A stretch of 64,000 bases of DNA from Burkholderiales bacterium (GCA_003963115.1 RXJQ01000044.1:1-64000), one strand, 5' to 3'. Positions 43,101-51,043 are shown, counted from the first letter of the stretch. The notes: generated by a model not told the origin, from the letters alone. Numbers and translations are program-made.

Positions 43101-45542
43101 GGCGTTCGCGGTGTAGTTCTGCGCCGGCTCGTTGAACCAGATGCGGTTCTCCAGCGGGTGCTTGATGCTGCCGAGCGCCGGAGACAGCGTGTTCTGGCCC
43201 CAGGTCGTGAACCAGTGATTGATCTCGGCCTTGGTGTAGTCGATGGTCCCGCCCGGTGTCGGCTGCGCGATCGGCAGCACCATGGCATCGAAATAGAAGC
43301 TGTTGCCGTAGTTGAGGTTGCTGTTCACCACCGTCATGCCGGCGGGTGTGGCAGCCTCGGTCGCGGGGATCGCCGCAGCAAAGGCTGAGGCCGTTTCGAG
43401 CCGCTGCACGCCGCTGAGCGGGTCGGTGATCTGCAGCACGCGCACATTGCCTGAGGTTCCCGTGGTCGAGAAGCTAGTCGTGCCATAGGGTGTGGTCAGA
43501 CTGCTGACTTTGTCCTGGCTTCCTGCCCCCACATAGGTGAAGGACGAGACGATGCCGACCGGGTCGGTGATGCTCTGCAGCCGGCCATTGGCGTTGTAGG
43601 CCAGCGTCGTGGACCGGCTGAACGGGTCGGTGATCGTCGTGATCAGCAGCGGGTTGGTGGCGTGCGTATAGCCAAAGGTCGTAACCTTGCCTGCAGCGTC
43701 GGTCACGCTGGCGAGGCGCACACAATAGGGCGAGCAGGCGAAGGTGCCGTAGCTGCCGGTTACCGTGTTATAGGCAAAGGTTGTCGCATTGCCCTGAGGA
43801 TCGATGCGCTGGGTCAGGAACACGAGCCGCACCGAGACCGTCGCGCCGTCCGGCGAGGCATAGCGGTCGATCGAACCGTCACCATAGCGCCGCTCGTAGA
43901 CCACGGGGGACTCGCTGATCTTGACCAGCTGCGTCATGTCCTTGTGATCGGGGTTGTAGCGGCTGTTGGCCGTGTCGTAGCCCGTGGTCTGGCGGTAGCC
44001 GCTGCCCGGCATCCGCGTCTGCACCGGGCCGCCGGTCACCCCCACCTGATCGCGCAGGAAGGACTGCACGCTCATGGTCCAGCCATAGCTGGTGTTGAAA
44101 TAGGGCGTGTTCGAGGCCGGCGGGTTGTCGTAGGCCGCGTAGGCCAGCGAGACATCGGCCGACGGCCCCTTGGTCACGGCATAGCCGGTCGGCGTGTCCT
44201 TGAGATAGAGGCTGCCCGCTGCAAGGTGAGCATCGGCAATCGTCATCCCCTCCGTCGGACAGGTCATGCACGTCGCGTCGCCCGGCTCCGTAATGCCGGC
44301 CTGCGTGCCGGCCTCATAGCCCATGCCATGCACCGTGTTGGCCTCGGTGCCGCCCGCTGTCACCGGAGCCCAGTCGCCGGCCGCGGCTTTCGCTGCTTGC
44401 CCTTGCACGTTCTCGCTCGCCGGTGCGGCGGAAGCCTTGGCGCCGTCCGGCACCAGGAAGTAGCCGCTGGCCTCGGCGTCGAGCGCTTCGCGCGTCACAA
44501 AGGCCGTGCTGTCCATGAAGGTGCCGTCTTCGATATGGAAGCGGCCGTCCACCTCTTCGGTGATCGCGGCATAGTGGTTGACGCCCCAATGCACGACGGA
44601 CGGCACTGGGACCGGCTGGCCCGGCGCGCGCTTGACGAGCTTGTGCGGCATACCAGCTTGTGTTGCCAGCGCGCTGAGCTGCGTCAGGTTGAAGCCCTGC
44701 GGGCCGGACTTGGCCTCGGCCAGCACCGTCATCTGCGCCGGGGTGAACTTGCCTGTCGCCAGCACATTACCGAGCGCCTTCGGGCCGCAGAGATAGGCGA
44801 TCTCGGGCCGGTTGCGCATCACATAGGCGCCTTCCCGCGCGCCCTGGGTCAACGTCGTGCCGGCCTGGCCGATGGTGCGGCTGCCCAGCCCATTGAGCAG
44901 TGCTTCGATGCGGTCGGCATGGCCGATGCGGGCATGCATGCGCACCAGCTCGCCGAAGGTCTTGTCGGCAAGGTTGCGCGCTTCGAGCAGGTTGCTGTCC
45001 TTGCCGAGCGTCCAGGCGCGCTCGAAGGCGTCGATGGCCCGGCTGTAATAGCCGGCACGGACATAACCGAGCCCGAGATTGGTCAGGACGGCGGTATTCC
45101 AGTTCGAGTCCGGATACTTGTTGACGAAGGTGATGAATGGCGCGGCGATCTCGGGGAAGTCGGCCTTGGGGTTGCCCTTCAGGAAGGCGTCGATCGCGGC
45201 CTTGATGGCGGCATCTTCGTCGGCGGTGGTCGGGCCACCGGCGACGAGCGGCTCGTCGAGCCCGGCCACGACCTGGACCGATGCGACGCGCGGATAGACC
45301 GTGGCGTCCTCGACCGGAATGACGGTGTTATGCGCCGCCGGCTGCGGTGCGAGCACGGCCTTGAGCAATGGATCGGCTGCACCGCCTTGCGAAGGTGCCA
45401 GCACATCCTGCGCCTGCGCAGGCGTGCTGAGCCAGGCGAGTACGCCGGGTCCGAAGGCGCCGATGCCGAGGCCAATGCCGGCGATGACGATGCTCGACAC
45501 CATGAAACGGCCGACGCCGTTCCCGAAAAATCCGCTCCGCAT
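40197..45542 (-). CDS. Secreted Rhs polymorphic toxin with C39-peptidase-like region
   Basis: The product has 1781 residues. A signal-like N-terminus (MVSSIVIAGIGLGIG...AQAQ) precedes a TPR-like segment (~140–215) and a C39-peptidase-like region: Cys in EIAYLCGPKAL (C252) and His in HWGVNHYAAI (H323). RHS/YD repeats fill residues ~450–1590 (YDANH, YDLLG, YDAAGR type), ending in the Rhs core with LYLTDHLGSVRDVV, YTPYGAV and a DPMGL boundary. The last ~185 residues are the variable toxin tip, rich in Gly and hydrophobic stretches (pore-forming or membrane-acting type), in AT-rich DNA. GGGGATTG precedes ATG 45542. Confidence 0.85.
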   Translation of the reverse strand: MRSGFFGNGVGRFMVSSIVIAGIGLGIGAFGPGVLAWLSTPAQAQDVLAPSQGGAADPLLKAVLAPQPAAHNTVIPVEDATVYPRVASVQVVAGLDEPLVAGGPTTADEDAAIKAAIDAFLKGNPKADFPEIAAPFITFVNKYPDSNWNTAVLTNLGLGYVRAGYYSRAIDAFERAWTLGKDSNLLEARNLADKTFGELVRMHARIGHADRIEALLNGLGSRTIGQAGTTLTQGAREGAYVMRNRPEIAYLCGPKALGNVLATGKFTPAQMTVLAEAKSGPQGFNLTQLSALATQAGMPHKLVKRAPGQPVPVPSVVHWGVNHYAAITEEVDGRFHIEDGTFMDSTAFVTREALDAEASGYFLVPDGAKASAAPASENVQGQAAKAAAGDWAPVTAGGTEANTVHGMGYEAGTQAGITEPGDATCMTCPTEGMTIADAHLAAGSLYLKDTPTGYAVTKGPSADVSLAYAAYDNPPASNTPYFNTSYGWTMSVQSFLRDQVGVTGGPVQTRMPGSGYRQTTGYDTANSRYNPDHKDMTQLVKISESPVVYERRYGDGSIDRYASPDGATVSVRLVFLTQRIDPQGNATTFAYNTVTGSYGTFACSPYCVRLASVTDAAGKVTTFGYTHATNPLLITTITDPFSRSTTLAYNANGRLQSITDPVGIVSSFTYVGAGSQDKVSSLTTPYGTTSFSTTGTSGNVRVLQITDPLSGVQRLETASAFAAAIPATEAATPAGMTVVNSNLNYGNSFYFDAMVLPIAQPTPGGTIDYTKAEINHWFTTWGQNTLSPALGSIKHPLENRIWFNEPAQNYTANAEGDYDAPSKIGRVLDDGTTQLSQFTWNLNTTNPLHFFNGNGVPLTATDPLGRTVKLNYATNMVDLTSVQRQISATPTYATLASFTYDANHNVTSYTDAAGQLWQYAYNAAGQMIYATNPLSQTRFWEYDSSGRITRITTPVAVAFASVVYGTTNTTAPTASSYNYATPCSGMTAPANTNLPISVTDSEGYVLCYQYDALDRVTKVKYPDGTTDQYDYTFPNTWPIVSARGTQSLDVWKVTDRLGRIVNYSYDQNRRLTSKSETVKVAGVDVTRTTGYSYYANGVLKELTDANGAVTHWDVDIQSRPTSKTYAYGTANAKTESYTYDLAGRLKTRTDARGQTITYTWNKDNSLASYAYTNAVVATAGASFTYDPWYPRRTGMTDQYGSTTWTYKAVGSNGALGLDTEDGPFSNDTVAYGYDAAGRVNSRTVGGGTAENLTYDLLGRLSTHGTDLGSFTYGYLGNSGQVTSRTIGSIVTSWGYDTNTNDRRLLTIGTTGAVGRSFTYTSNAYQVTGITDTAPGTHPWLSQTWSYSYDASDRALTGNGSIAGNSSFVYDKLDNATSFAGITGTFNNLNQVSTFGGTSYSYDNNGNLTSDGTRTYTYDAADRLLTVTQGSAVTTYGYDGLGRRVKRIYANGASTETRYLWCGAAICQTRDGTDTVTAKLFAEGEYRPSGTKKYLYLTDHLGSVRDVVDITGTPTLVAAFDYTPYGAVARSYGSVTPLYQYAMLVADPNTGLYLSLTRAYNPANGKWLSTDPIREQGGINLTGYVGGKPLLNSDPMGLMGMGAGMLGPSIPQMENNIICFVKPFVNGFAGMASGAVLAVLSGNPDKAVATSLVFGGAGFVGGLSGNPYVEEFLSALIQGAVGGVGGHGLPGFIRETIPGIVGAPAKGATSNVQAPDNISIAVAITGITAMAGGIYFYPNKQKEVPKLVVSAMVAEAVNTMMKNWLNSVKKPCGCKNYWIEGK

Positions 45543-45744
45543 CAATCCCCGCCTGAATATCTTCTTGTTGTGATTACGGGCTGAAACTAAGCATGCGCCT
45601 GCGGGGACCGTCCAGCGGAATCTGCGACGCATGGTCGCACAAGATCACCCTGCACAACCGGCTATGCAGTTCCTGGCTACAAGCAAGAAACTACTCCTAT
45701 TGGGGCCACTTCCGTTTCGACATTGCCTGCGCTATTCGATCAGC

Positions 45745-46110
45745 ATGGACCTTCAGAAGATCGAACGACAAGCCGCCTACTACGCCGAGCGCGGCAGCGA
45801 GGAACTGATCGCACTTCGCGGCGAAATCGACACACTCACTCCTAAGGCCGCATCGGCATTGCGACAAATCTTGGTCCAGCGCGGTATCGAGGAACAGGAG
45901 TCTGATCGTGCAGCCCACGGTGACTCGGTATCGCAGGCCGCAGCCAAGCCGTCCCGTGCCCGGATCGCTTTGCAACTCGGTGCGCTTGCTATTGTTGTCG
46001 TGCTCTCAAAGGCACTCGCCCTTAGCACACCTCATTGGGTGGGCGCGACGATTCTTGTCATCATTGCACTTGGGTGGATGTTTCTGCGGCTTCGGCGCGA
46101 AAAGGTCTAA
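45745..46110 (+). CDS. Small membrane protein of the element
   Basis: The product has 121 residues: an acidic helical N-terminal region (DLQKIERQAAYYAERGSEELIALRGEIDTLTPKAASALRQILVQRG) and a C-terminal hydrophobic pair (ALQLGALAIVVVLSKALAL, HWVGATILVIIALGWMFLRL) ending in a basic tail. The ATG at 45745 is chosen; the longer frame is a 5' region of the Rhs promoter. It lies divergent to the Rhs gene, with lower GC. No family recognised. Confidence 0.6.
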   Translation: MDLQKIERQAAYYAERGSEELIALRGEIDTLTPKAASALRQILVQRGIEEQESDRAAHGDSVSQAAAKPSRARIALQLGALAIVVVLSKALALSTPHWVGATILVIIALGWMFLRLRREKV

Positions 46111-46112
46111 AC

Positions 46113-46415
46113 CTACGGGTCTCCAGATCTCAGATCGCCGTTGTCGTCGAAGGTGCGGCCGTCCCGCAGGTGGAAGATCACCTGCCCGTTGCCGTCGAAG
46201 TCGATGCTCTCGACCTCTTCCGCCTTGAAGTGCCAGAGCGGCCGGGGCAGCCCGTTGCCGAGCGCCGCCTGCTCGGCGGCGCGCATCTTCCTGCGCACCT
46301 CCGCGACATGCGTCGCAGGGTTGGCAGGCGTACCGAAGCGGCCATGGCGGGCACGCAGCGCGACGGACTTCTCGAAGGTGTCGCGCGACAGGGCGCGAGT
46401 GAATCGACGGACCAT
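46113..46415 (-). CDS. Hypothetical protein downstream of the mobilisation genes
   Basis: The product has 100 residues (ATG 46415). Its C-terminal half (WHFKAEEVESIDFDGNGQVIFHLRDGRTFDDNGDL) is beta-rich and looks like a conserved domain. It converges with the small membrane protein gene (2-bp gap). Follows the basic protein on the same strand as the relaxase operon. Function unknown. Confidence 0.5.
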   Translation of the reverse strand: MVRRFTRALSRDTFEKSVALRARHGRFGTPANPATHVAEVRRKMRAAEQAALGNGLPRPLWHFKAEEVESIDFDGNGQVIFHLRDGRTFDDNGDLRSGDP

Positions 46416-46471
46416 GCGCGGCAAACTGGCATGGCCTGCCGCCCCCCTGCAAGGGCCTCATACCCGCGTGC

Positions 46472-47089
46472 TCACCCCGGCCCGTGATCGGCGACGAAGC
46501 GTGCCCAGGACAGGCCACGCCGTCGATACCAGGCCCACAGCTCGGCGCGGCTGCTGGTCAGTGGCCGCATGGGACGGAGCGGCCGTCGCGTCGCTTCACG
46601 CCGGGCCTGATCGAGCAGCGCCACGGTCTGCCGCACGATGGCCTGCGACCGCTTGAGCTGACGCCGCGCCGCCTTGAAATCGCGCTCGGCCAGAGCCGCC
46701 GCGCTCTGCGCCGTCGCCCGCAGCGATGCCGCGCGCCACAGCAGGCCCGCCGCCAGGCTGCCCGCGGTGAAGGCGCCTTTCCCGCCGACGCGCCCGGCGG
46801 TCGCGCGGCGCGGAAAGCGTTTGACCTTCAACTGCAGTTTCGGACGCTTGATGAGCCGTGCGCGCTTGACCAGGCGCGGCCGGCGCTGCGCCCTGGCCTT
46901 GAGGCCCGGTGCCCTGACCTTGCGCGCTTTCGCCGGCTTGACTGTCTTCCGCCCGGTGCTCTGCCGGCTCTTCGCGCGCCGCCGCCTGCGAAGGCGTGTG
47001 CGGCTGCCTTTGCCGGTCCTGCCGGCACGTCCCTTCCCGCCGCTGCGCGCGCGTTCCCCTGAATCCGGGTGATCGGTTCCGCCGGTCAA
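46472..47089 (-). CDS. Highly basic protein after the relaxase
   Basis: The product has 205 residues. The N-terminal half is extremely Arg/Lys-rich (SGGKGRAGRTGKGSRTRLRRRRR and similar), the C-terminal half helical (FKAARRQLKRSQAIVRQTVALLDQARRE...LWAWYRRRGLSWARFV). TTG start eight bases after the relaxase stop, so it belongs to the mobilisation operon. Such tails favour DNA binding; an alternative overlapping frame (46596–47114) is also open but lower in gene-like content. Function unknown. Confidence 0.45.
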   Translation of the reverse strand: MTGGTDHPDSGERARSGGKGRAGRTGKGSRTRLRRRRRAKSRQSTGRKTVKPAKARKVRAPGLKARAQRRPRLVKRARLIKRPKLQLKVKRFPRRATAGRVGGKGAFTAGSLAAGLLWRAASLRATAQSAAALAERDFKAARRQLKRSQAIVRQTVALLDQARREATRRPLRPMRPLTSSRAELWAWYRRRGLSWARFVADHGPG

Positions 47090-47097
47090 TCCCCGCT

Positions 47098-48681
47098 TCA
47101 GCGTTCCCGGTCACGATCCTCGTCGGTCATTTCGCGCAGGCGTTGCGCGTCGGCGTTGCGCCGCATGGCTTCGAGGATCAGCGGCGGGACACTGGCATTG
47201 AAGGTGTCGTGCTTGCCGATGAAATCGGCGCTCTGCAGCGCGACCTGCGGTTCGGTCAGGCCGTACTCGCGGCGGAAGCTTTCGACGGGGGTCGGTTCGT
47301 GCTGTTGCATGGCTGCGGCTCCAGGCTCCTGCCGCGGGGCCTCACCGCCGCCAAACAGGAATTGTTCGAGACCGGACACAAGGCCCTCGGCGACGCGGAT
47401 GCCGCCGTCGAGGACGGGCGCTACCGCGGCGATCGGGTTCGGCCCGCGCGTATCGGTGCGGCCTTCCCACTTGGACGGTTCGGCGTTGCGCGGCTCCCGG
47501 AACTGCTGCGCCACCTGCCACGCCTGATCGAGCGAGAGCAGCGGCGTCTTGTCGATAGCAGCAAAGGAGGTCGCGACGGATCTGTCGTCGAGCGTCTTGC
47601 CGTCGAGCCGCCAGGCCTGCCCGCGCGGCCCGATCGCGACCAGCTCGCCTTCGGCATAAACCGGACTGAAGCTGTCCTTGTTGTGGCTCTTGGCCGTCTT
47701 GTCGAGCTGGCGGCTCGTATTGGCGTCTTCGGCCGTGACATGGCCGACCGTGAAGCCGCGTTCCTCAAGCTGCTGCAGGAAGGCCGGCGCGTCATGCTTT
47801 GCCGTGCGCCACGCTTCCCGGATGGCCTGCACGTCGGGCAGCTTCGCCATCCGCTCCGCTGCCTGTGCGCGCTGGACCTCTTCGCGCGCTTCGCGGACGT
47901 GCTCACGCGCGTATGCAACGGTCGGCAGCAGCGACCGGTCGAGTTCGCCAAGCCGGTCGCGGACCTGCGCCGCGCTGTCGCCGAGCAGGCGCTTGCCGAG
48001 CGTGTGCATGCCGCCGGCACTGTCGATCGCGACATAGTCTCGCCGGTCGCCCTGGCATAAGGTGATGCCCTTCTCCTGCAGGGCAGCGACGAAGGCCTTG
48101 CCGCTGTCCGACTGTTCCCAGGCCTCGCGGATCGCGCCGCGGATGCCATGCAGGTCGGTGCCCAGGCGCCGGCTCTGCTCTTCCTCGGACCGGACCGGCG
48201 CCCGTTCCGGCCGCGGCCGTTCGCTGCTGACGCGGGTCAGGCCCAGCTCGATTTCGAGTTCGCGGCTGATTTCTTTGAGGCGGGTTTTGAAGAAGGGCAG
48301 CGGGATGGCTTTGAGACTTTCGTCGTCGATCCGCGACCAGGCGACGTGCATATGCTCGTGGCCGGTTTTTTCGTCGCGATGGATTGCGATGGCCCGGCCC
48401 TGACCCGAAAGGCCGAGCTTCGCTTCGATACGGTCGGCGGCATGCATCCAGTCGGCGCGGCTCAGTTCCTCGCCTTCCAGATTGCGCACCGCGACATGAA
48501 AGAACGGCTGCCTGACGCGCGTGCCCTTCGCCATAGCGTCGATACTGCGGAAGGCTTCGTGAATGTCGCCCGTCGCGAAACCATAGACCTGATACAGCTC
48601 GGCCTTTTCGCCATCCTTGGCCTTGACCATATAAGCGGCGAGCTTCGCGCCGCTGTTATTCATCGCGCCTTTCGAGATCAC
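47098..48681 (-). CDS. MobP-type relaxase
   Basis: The product has ~520 residues. The relaxase signature is AIHRDEKTGHEHMHVAW near residue 100: the paired metal-binding histidines of the three-histidine (HUH) cluster, with upstream FHVAVRN and RADWMHAADRIEAKLGL. Such enzymes nick oriT, bind the cut strand covalently and pilot it to the recipient. The C-terminal part is alpha-helical. The start (ATG 48681, or the second ATG 18 bp in) overlaps the mobC stop by four bases. It is the core of the element's transfer module. Confidence 0.85.
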   Translation of the reverse strand: MISKGAMNNSGAKLAAYMVKAKDGEKAELYQVYGFATGDIHEAFRSIDAMAKGTRVRQPFFHVAVRNLEGEELSRADWMHAADRIEAKLGLSGQGRAIAIHRDEKTGHEHMHVAWSRIDDESLKAIPLPFFKTRLKEISRELEIELGLTRVSSERPRPERAPVRSEEEQSRRLGTDLHGIRGAIREAWEQSDSGKAFVAALQEKGITLCQGDRRDYVAIDSAGGMHTLGKRLLGDSAAQVRDRLGELDRSLLPTVAYAREHVREAREEVQRAQAAERMAKLPDVQAIREAWRTAKHDAPAFLQQLEERGFTVGHVTAEDANTSRQLDKTAKSHNKDSFSPVYAEGELVAIGPRGQAWRLDGKTLDDRSVATSFAAIDKTPLLSLDQAWQVAQQFREPRNAEPSKWEGRTDTRGPNPIAAVAPVLDGGIRVAEGLVSGLEQFLFGGGEAPRQEPGAAAMQQHEPTPVESFRREYGLTEPQVALQSADFIGKHDTFNASVPPLILEAMRRNADAQRLREMTDEDRDRER

Positions 48682-49073
48682 GCCTGATCCCCTCGGGTCG
48701 CGGCAACGATCTGCTGCACGGCGGCGCGGGTTTCGCTGATGGTCTGTGCAGCTTCTGGATCGATACCCATGCCGTAGTTACCGCGGCGGGCGATCTGATT
48801 GAGATTGCTGCCTGCCTTATTCAGGGCGGCAATGGCCTGCGACAGCAAGACGGCATTCACGCGCGGGGCACGGCGGGCACGCAACCCGACATAACCGAGA
48901 CCGGCCTGGCGCAGATAGGCACCGACCGTCAGGCCGGCCGCCTGCGCCTTCTCGCGCAGCGCATCCCGTTCCTCGTCGAGCAGACGAACCGGAACGATCG
49001 CACCGCGACGGCGACGCTCGCTGCCGCTGCGCCGCCGTTCGGCCATCTGCTGCTGCCGGGTGTTGCCTGACAC
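48678..49073 (-). CDS. mobC: MobC-like relaxosome protein
   Basis: The product has 131 residues from GTG 49073, seven bases after GGAG; ATG 49046 (MAERRR) is an alternative. A very basic N-terminus precedes VRLLDEERDALREKAQAAGLTVGAYLRQAGL (ribbon-helix-helix-like) and the MobC signature LNKAGSNLNQIARRGNYG. MobC helps the relaxase open oriT. A candidate oriT lies directly upstream in the non-coding gap. Confidence 0.82.
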   Translation of the reverse strand: MSGNTRQQQMAERRRSGSERRRRGAIVPVRLLDEERDALREKAQAAGLTVGAYLRQAGLGYVGLRARRAPRVNAVLLSQAIAALNKAGSNLNQIARRGNYGMGIDPEAAQTISETRAAVQQIVAATRGDQA

Positions 49074-49148
49074 GCGCTTGCTCCGGTTGCACGGACGCAC
49101 TCAGTATGAGGCATCCGTGGCCGGCGCGCAGCCGGCGGGGGATCGAAC

Positions 49149-49260
49149 GGGGGAGCGCGTAGCGTTCCCCCTTCGCAAGTTGGTTGGCGGCTGACCGGCT
49201 GCGCCGGGCTGCCAGCCAACGCGCGGTAATACCGCGCACAACTTGCTATCCGTCTTTTGT
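49149..49260. other. Candidate oriT with nested inverted repeats
   Basis: The gap before mobC has several stacked palindromes: GGGGGAGCGC/GCGTTCCCCC (49149–49171), GCAAGTTG/CAACTTGC (49175–49182 and 49239–49246), GTTGGC/GCCAAC (49183–49188, 49215–49220) and GCGCGGTA-A-TACCGCGC (49221–49237). The last is followed by CTATCCGTC, resembling the YATCCTG nick region of IncP-type MobP relaxases. Placement next to mobC and relaxase supports oriT; the nick position is inferred. Confidence 0.55.
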
Positions 49261-49368
49261 GTCCCTCTCTTCGCGGAAGTTGGTGGTGATTCGCAACCAG
49301 CGAGAGCAAGTGCTGTGTCAGCAGGCATGGTCGCCGTGGCGCCACAGCAACCATGCTGCCGTATGCGC

Positions 49369-49572
49369 CTATTGGACCGGCGGCGTGTCGTCAGCCTTCG
49401 GCGGCATGCAGACCACGCGCCCACTGACCGCCAGACCATCGGCAATCACGACATCGAAGCCGCTGCCGTTCCGGTGCGGCCAGACTGCTCCGACTTCGAG
49501 CCAGCGGCCTTTGCGATCGCTGCCTTCGCGCGGTTCCTGTACGACATAAGCCTTATGTGTGGGTTTGCTCAT
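49369..49572 (-). CDS. Small conserved plasmid-type protein
   Basis: The product has 67 residues (ATG 49572): AYVVQEPREGSDRKGRWLEVGAVWPHRNGSGFDVVIADGLAVSGRVVC. A short beta-rich protein resembling small conserved proteins near plasmid transfer regions (a KGxWxxVGAVxPHxxGxGFDxxI pattern). No function known. Confidence 0.65.
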   Translation of the reverse strand: MSKPTHKAYVVQEPREGSDRKGRWLEVGAVWPHRNGSGFDVVIADGLAVSGRVVCMPPKADDTPPVQ

Positions 49573-49653
49573 AACCTGTCCTCCAAACTGCCGCCGCGTG
49601 ATTGCGGTCGGTGAAGCCGGAAGACAGGCGGGCTGACTGGGCGGCAAACGGAG

Positions 49654-49714
49654 AATTTTTGCGCGCGCTCGCTTGCCCCTTGACGCTGGCGTCAACGGGG
49701 CGCGCGCAAAAATT
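49654..49714. repeat. 15-bp perfect inverted repeat with nested 7-bp repeat
   Basis: AATTTTTGCGCGCGC (49654–49668) pairs perfectly with 49700–49714. Between them TTGACGC (49680–49686) pairs with GCGTCAA (49689–49695) around a 2-base loop. Such a double hairpin is typical of single-strand origins, oriT arms or strong regulators. Confidence 0.65.
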
Positions 49715-49830
49715 GTCTGTTTGCGCTGAATCCGCGCATGGCCCTCTGCGCGGATTCCGTACCGCACAGGCACACGCCTGTATTCTGGCTTCCTCAAATC
49801 TCCAGGCTCCTGCCGCGCAGGCTGCCCACG

Positions 49831-49908
49831 GTATTCCCCCCGAGCGCTCGCCGCGATATTGCCCCTGGGGGGCTCATCGCAAGCCCCCCAGACCCCCGCT
49901 AGGAATAC
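49831..49908. repeat. Nested inverted repeat (G6/C6 hairpin)
   Basis: CTGGGGGGCT (49865–49874) pairs with AGCCCCCCAG (49882–49891) around a 7-base loop; outside it, GTATTCC (49831–49837) pairs with GGAATAC (49902–49908). Very stable structure in the transfer region; could be an origin element or attenuator. Confidence 0.6.
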
Positions 49909-49918
49909 TTGTGCGCGG

Positions 49919-50530
49919 CTAAGGTCGCCGCGCACGCAGATTTCCCTGAACGCGCTCCCGCGCGTTCATGCTTGGCGAAGAGGAATGGTCACGCGTTGCA
50001 CACCCGGCTATGCAGTTGGACGGCATGCCGTGCAAGTAGCTGGATAGCTTGCGTCCCATGCGCCGCGCGGCCCATATAACCTTGCCATCCGAACGAGACA
50101 ACCCTGGGAGGGCCGCTCTTGGACCTGCACCTTCATTCGCCGAACATCGACAGCAAGCTGGCTGGAACCTATGCGCGCGCCTTCGGCCATAGTCAGCGCT
50201 GATCCTTGATCCGCGCTTTTTCACCTCGATCACCAGCAGGTTATCGTCGTTGTGCCCGCGCCGATGCACGACGATGTCCGGGAAGACCGTCACGGCCTCA
50301 ACGTCGTCATCCTTGGCGGCCCGCTCAGCCAGTTCCAGACGCTTCACGTCGAAGCCGTCCCGGTTGTACTCGCAGTCGATGTCGTGATCCGGGAACTGCT
50401 CGATCAGATGCACGGCCAGACGGTGCGTCATGCTGCGCTCGCTCGCATCCACGTTCAGCAGATGTAGGTCACGTTCGCACAGACACTTCAGCGCGGCATT
50501 AAGTCTGACGGAGACTTCGGCTTCGTCCAT
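49919..50530 (-). CDS. PD-(D/E)xK-like protein, probably truncated or frameshifted
   Basis: The product has 203 residues. The first ~115 form a nuclease-like core, with FPDIVVHRRG then LLVIEVKKRG giving a PD-x(n)-ExK motif. After GSRISADY the translation turns Arg/Cys/Pro-rich and no longer looks conserved, and an alternative frame (50008–50190) is open across it, so a frameshift or C-terminal loss near 50190 is likely. It may be a broken cargo gene. Convergent with nothing; same strand as the Lrp-like gene. Confidence 0.5.
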   Translation of the reverse strand: MDEAEVSVRLNAALKCLCERDLHLLNVDASERSMTHRLAVHLIEQFPDHDIDCEYNRDGFDVKRLELAERAAKDDDVEAVTVFPDIVVHRRGHNDDNLLVIEVKKRGSRISADYGRRRAHRFQPACCRCSANEGAGPRAALPGLSRSDGKVIWAARRMGRKLSSYLHGMPSNCIAGCATRDHSSSPSMNARERVQGNLRARRP

Positions 50531-50575
50531 CTGGTTTCCTTCTCTGAGCGCCGCATTGACGACGCGCCTGCCCCT

Positions 50576-51043
50576 TCACAGCAGACCATCGAGCGGCAGC
50601 GGTTTGGTGCGGGGATGACCGTGCACGCGCATGCCACGCACCTGCAGGATCATCGGCAGCCTGAGCAGCGCGTTATGCAGGCGGTCATGCTGTGGTGTGT
50701 CGCGCACCAGGAACTTGAGCATGTAGTCCCAGTCGCCTTCAAGCCGGGACCACTCGATCACGTTCGGCCAGGTGTCGATCTCGCGCTCGAATGCCCCAGT
50801 CACCTCCAGCTTGTGATCCGATAGCCGGACCAGCTTGTAGATGGTGGTGACCAGTCCAACCTTGTCCGGATCGATGACGGCCCGCGTGCCCGTGATGACC
50901 TTGCTTTTCATAAGCTCCCCGATGCGGCGTGACACCACCGAGTGGGACTTGTGAATGCGCTTCCCGATCTCTTCGTTCGAGAGCTGCGCATCCGCCTGCA
51001 GCACACGCAGCAGGGCGATGTCGGTTTCGTCCAAGTCAGCCAT
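50576..51043 (-). CDS. Lrp/AsnC-family transcriptional regulator
   Basis: The product has 155 residues. Winged helix (DIALLRVLQADAQLSNEEIGKRIHKSHSVVSRRIGEL) then an Lrp-type ligand/dimer domain (WPNVIEWSRLEGDWDYMLKFLVRDTPQHDRL). Lrp/AsnC proteins respond to amino acids. Divergent from the coupling-protein gene across ~220 bp, it could control the transfer genes. ATG 51043 is followed by MADLDETDIALL; longer frames are unsupported. Confidence 0.85.
   Translation of the reverse strand: MADLDETDIALLRVLQADAQLSNEEIGKRIHKSHSVVSRRIGELMKSKVITGTRAVIDPDKVGLVTTIYKLVRLSDHKLEVTGAFEREIDTWPNVIEWSRLEGDWDYMLKFLVRDTPQHDRLHNALLRLPMILQVRGMRVHGHPRTKPLPLDGLL

Larger units (their letters stand above)
49593..49918. 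other. Noncoding stretch with two large inverted repeats
   Basis: This 326-bp region between two small genes carries two large hairpins (49654–49714 and 49831–49908) and little else. It may be a control region or single-strand origin of the transfer module. Confidence 0.45.

Noticed and set aside
40750-43900. CRISPR-like repetition in the Rhs region
   Set aside because: Repeats are degenerate YD/RHS protein repeats within one long frame; no constant repeats with unique spacers.
41754-45584. Two long plus-strand frames opposite the Rhs gene (544 and 640 codons)
   Set aside because: GC-rich repeats produce open antisense frames; translations are Arg/Ala-rich without domains.
46596-47114. Alternative frame for the basic protein after the relaxase
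   Set aside because: Overlaps the relaxase end, has a poorer C-terminus and no ribosome site; the 46472–47089 frame is preferred, though not certain.
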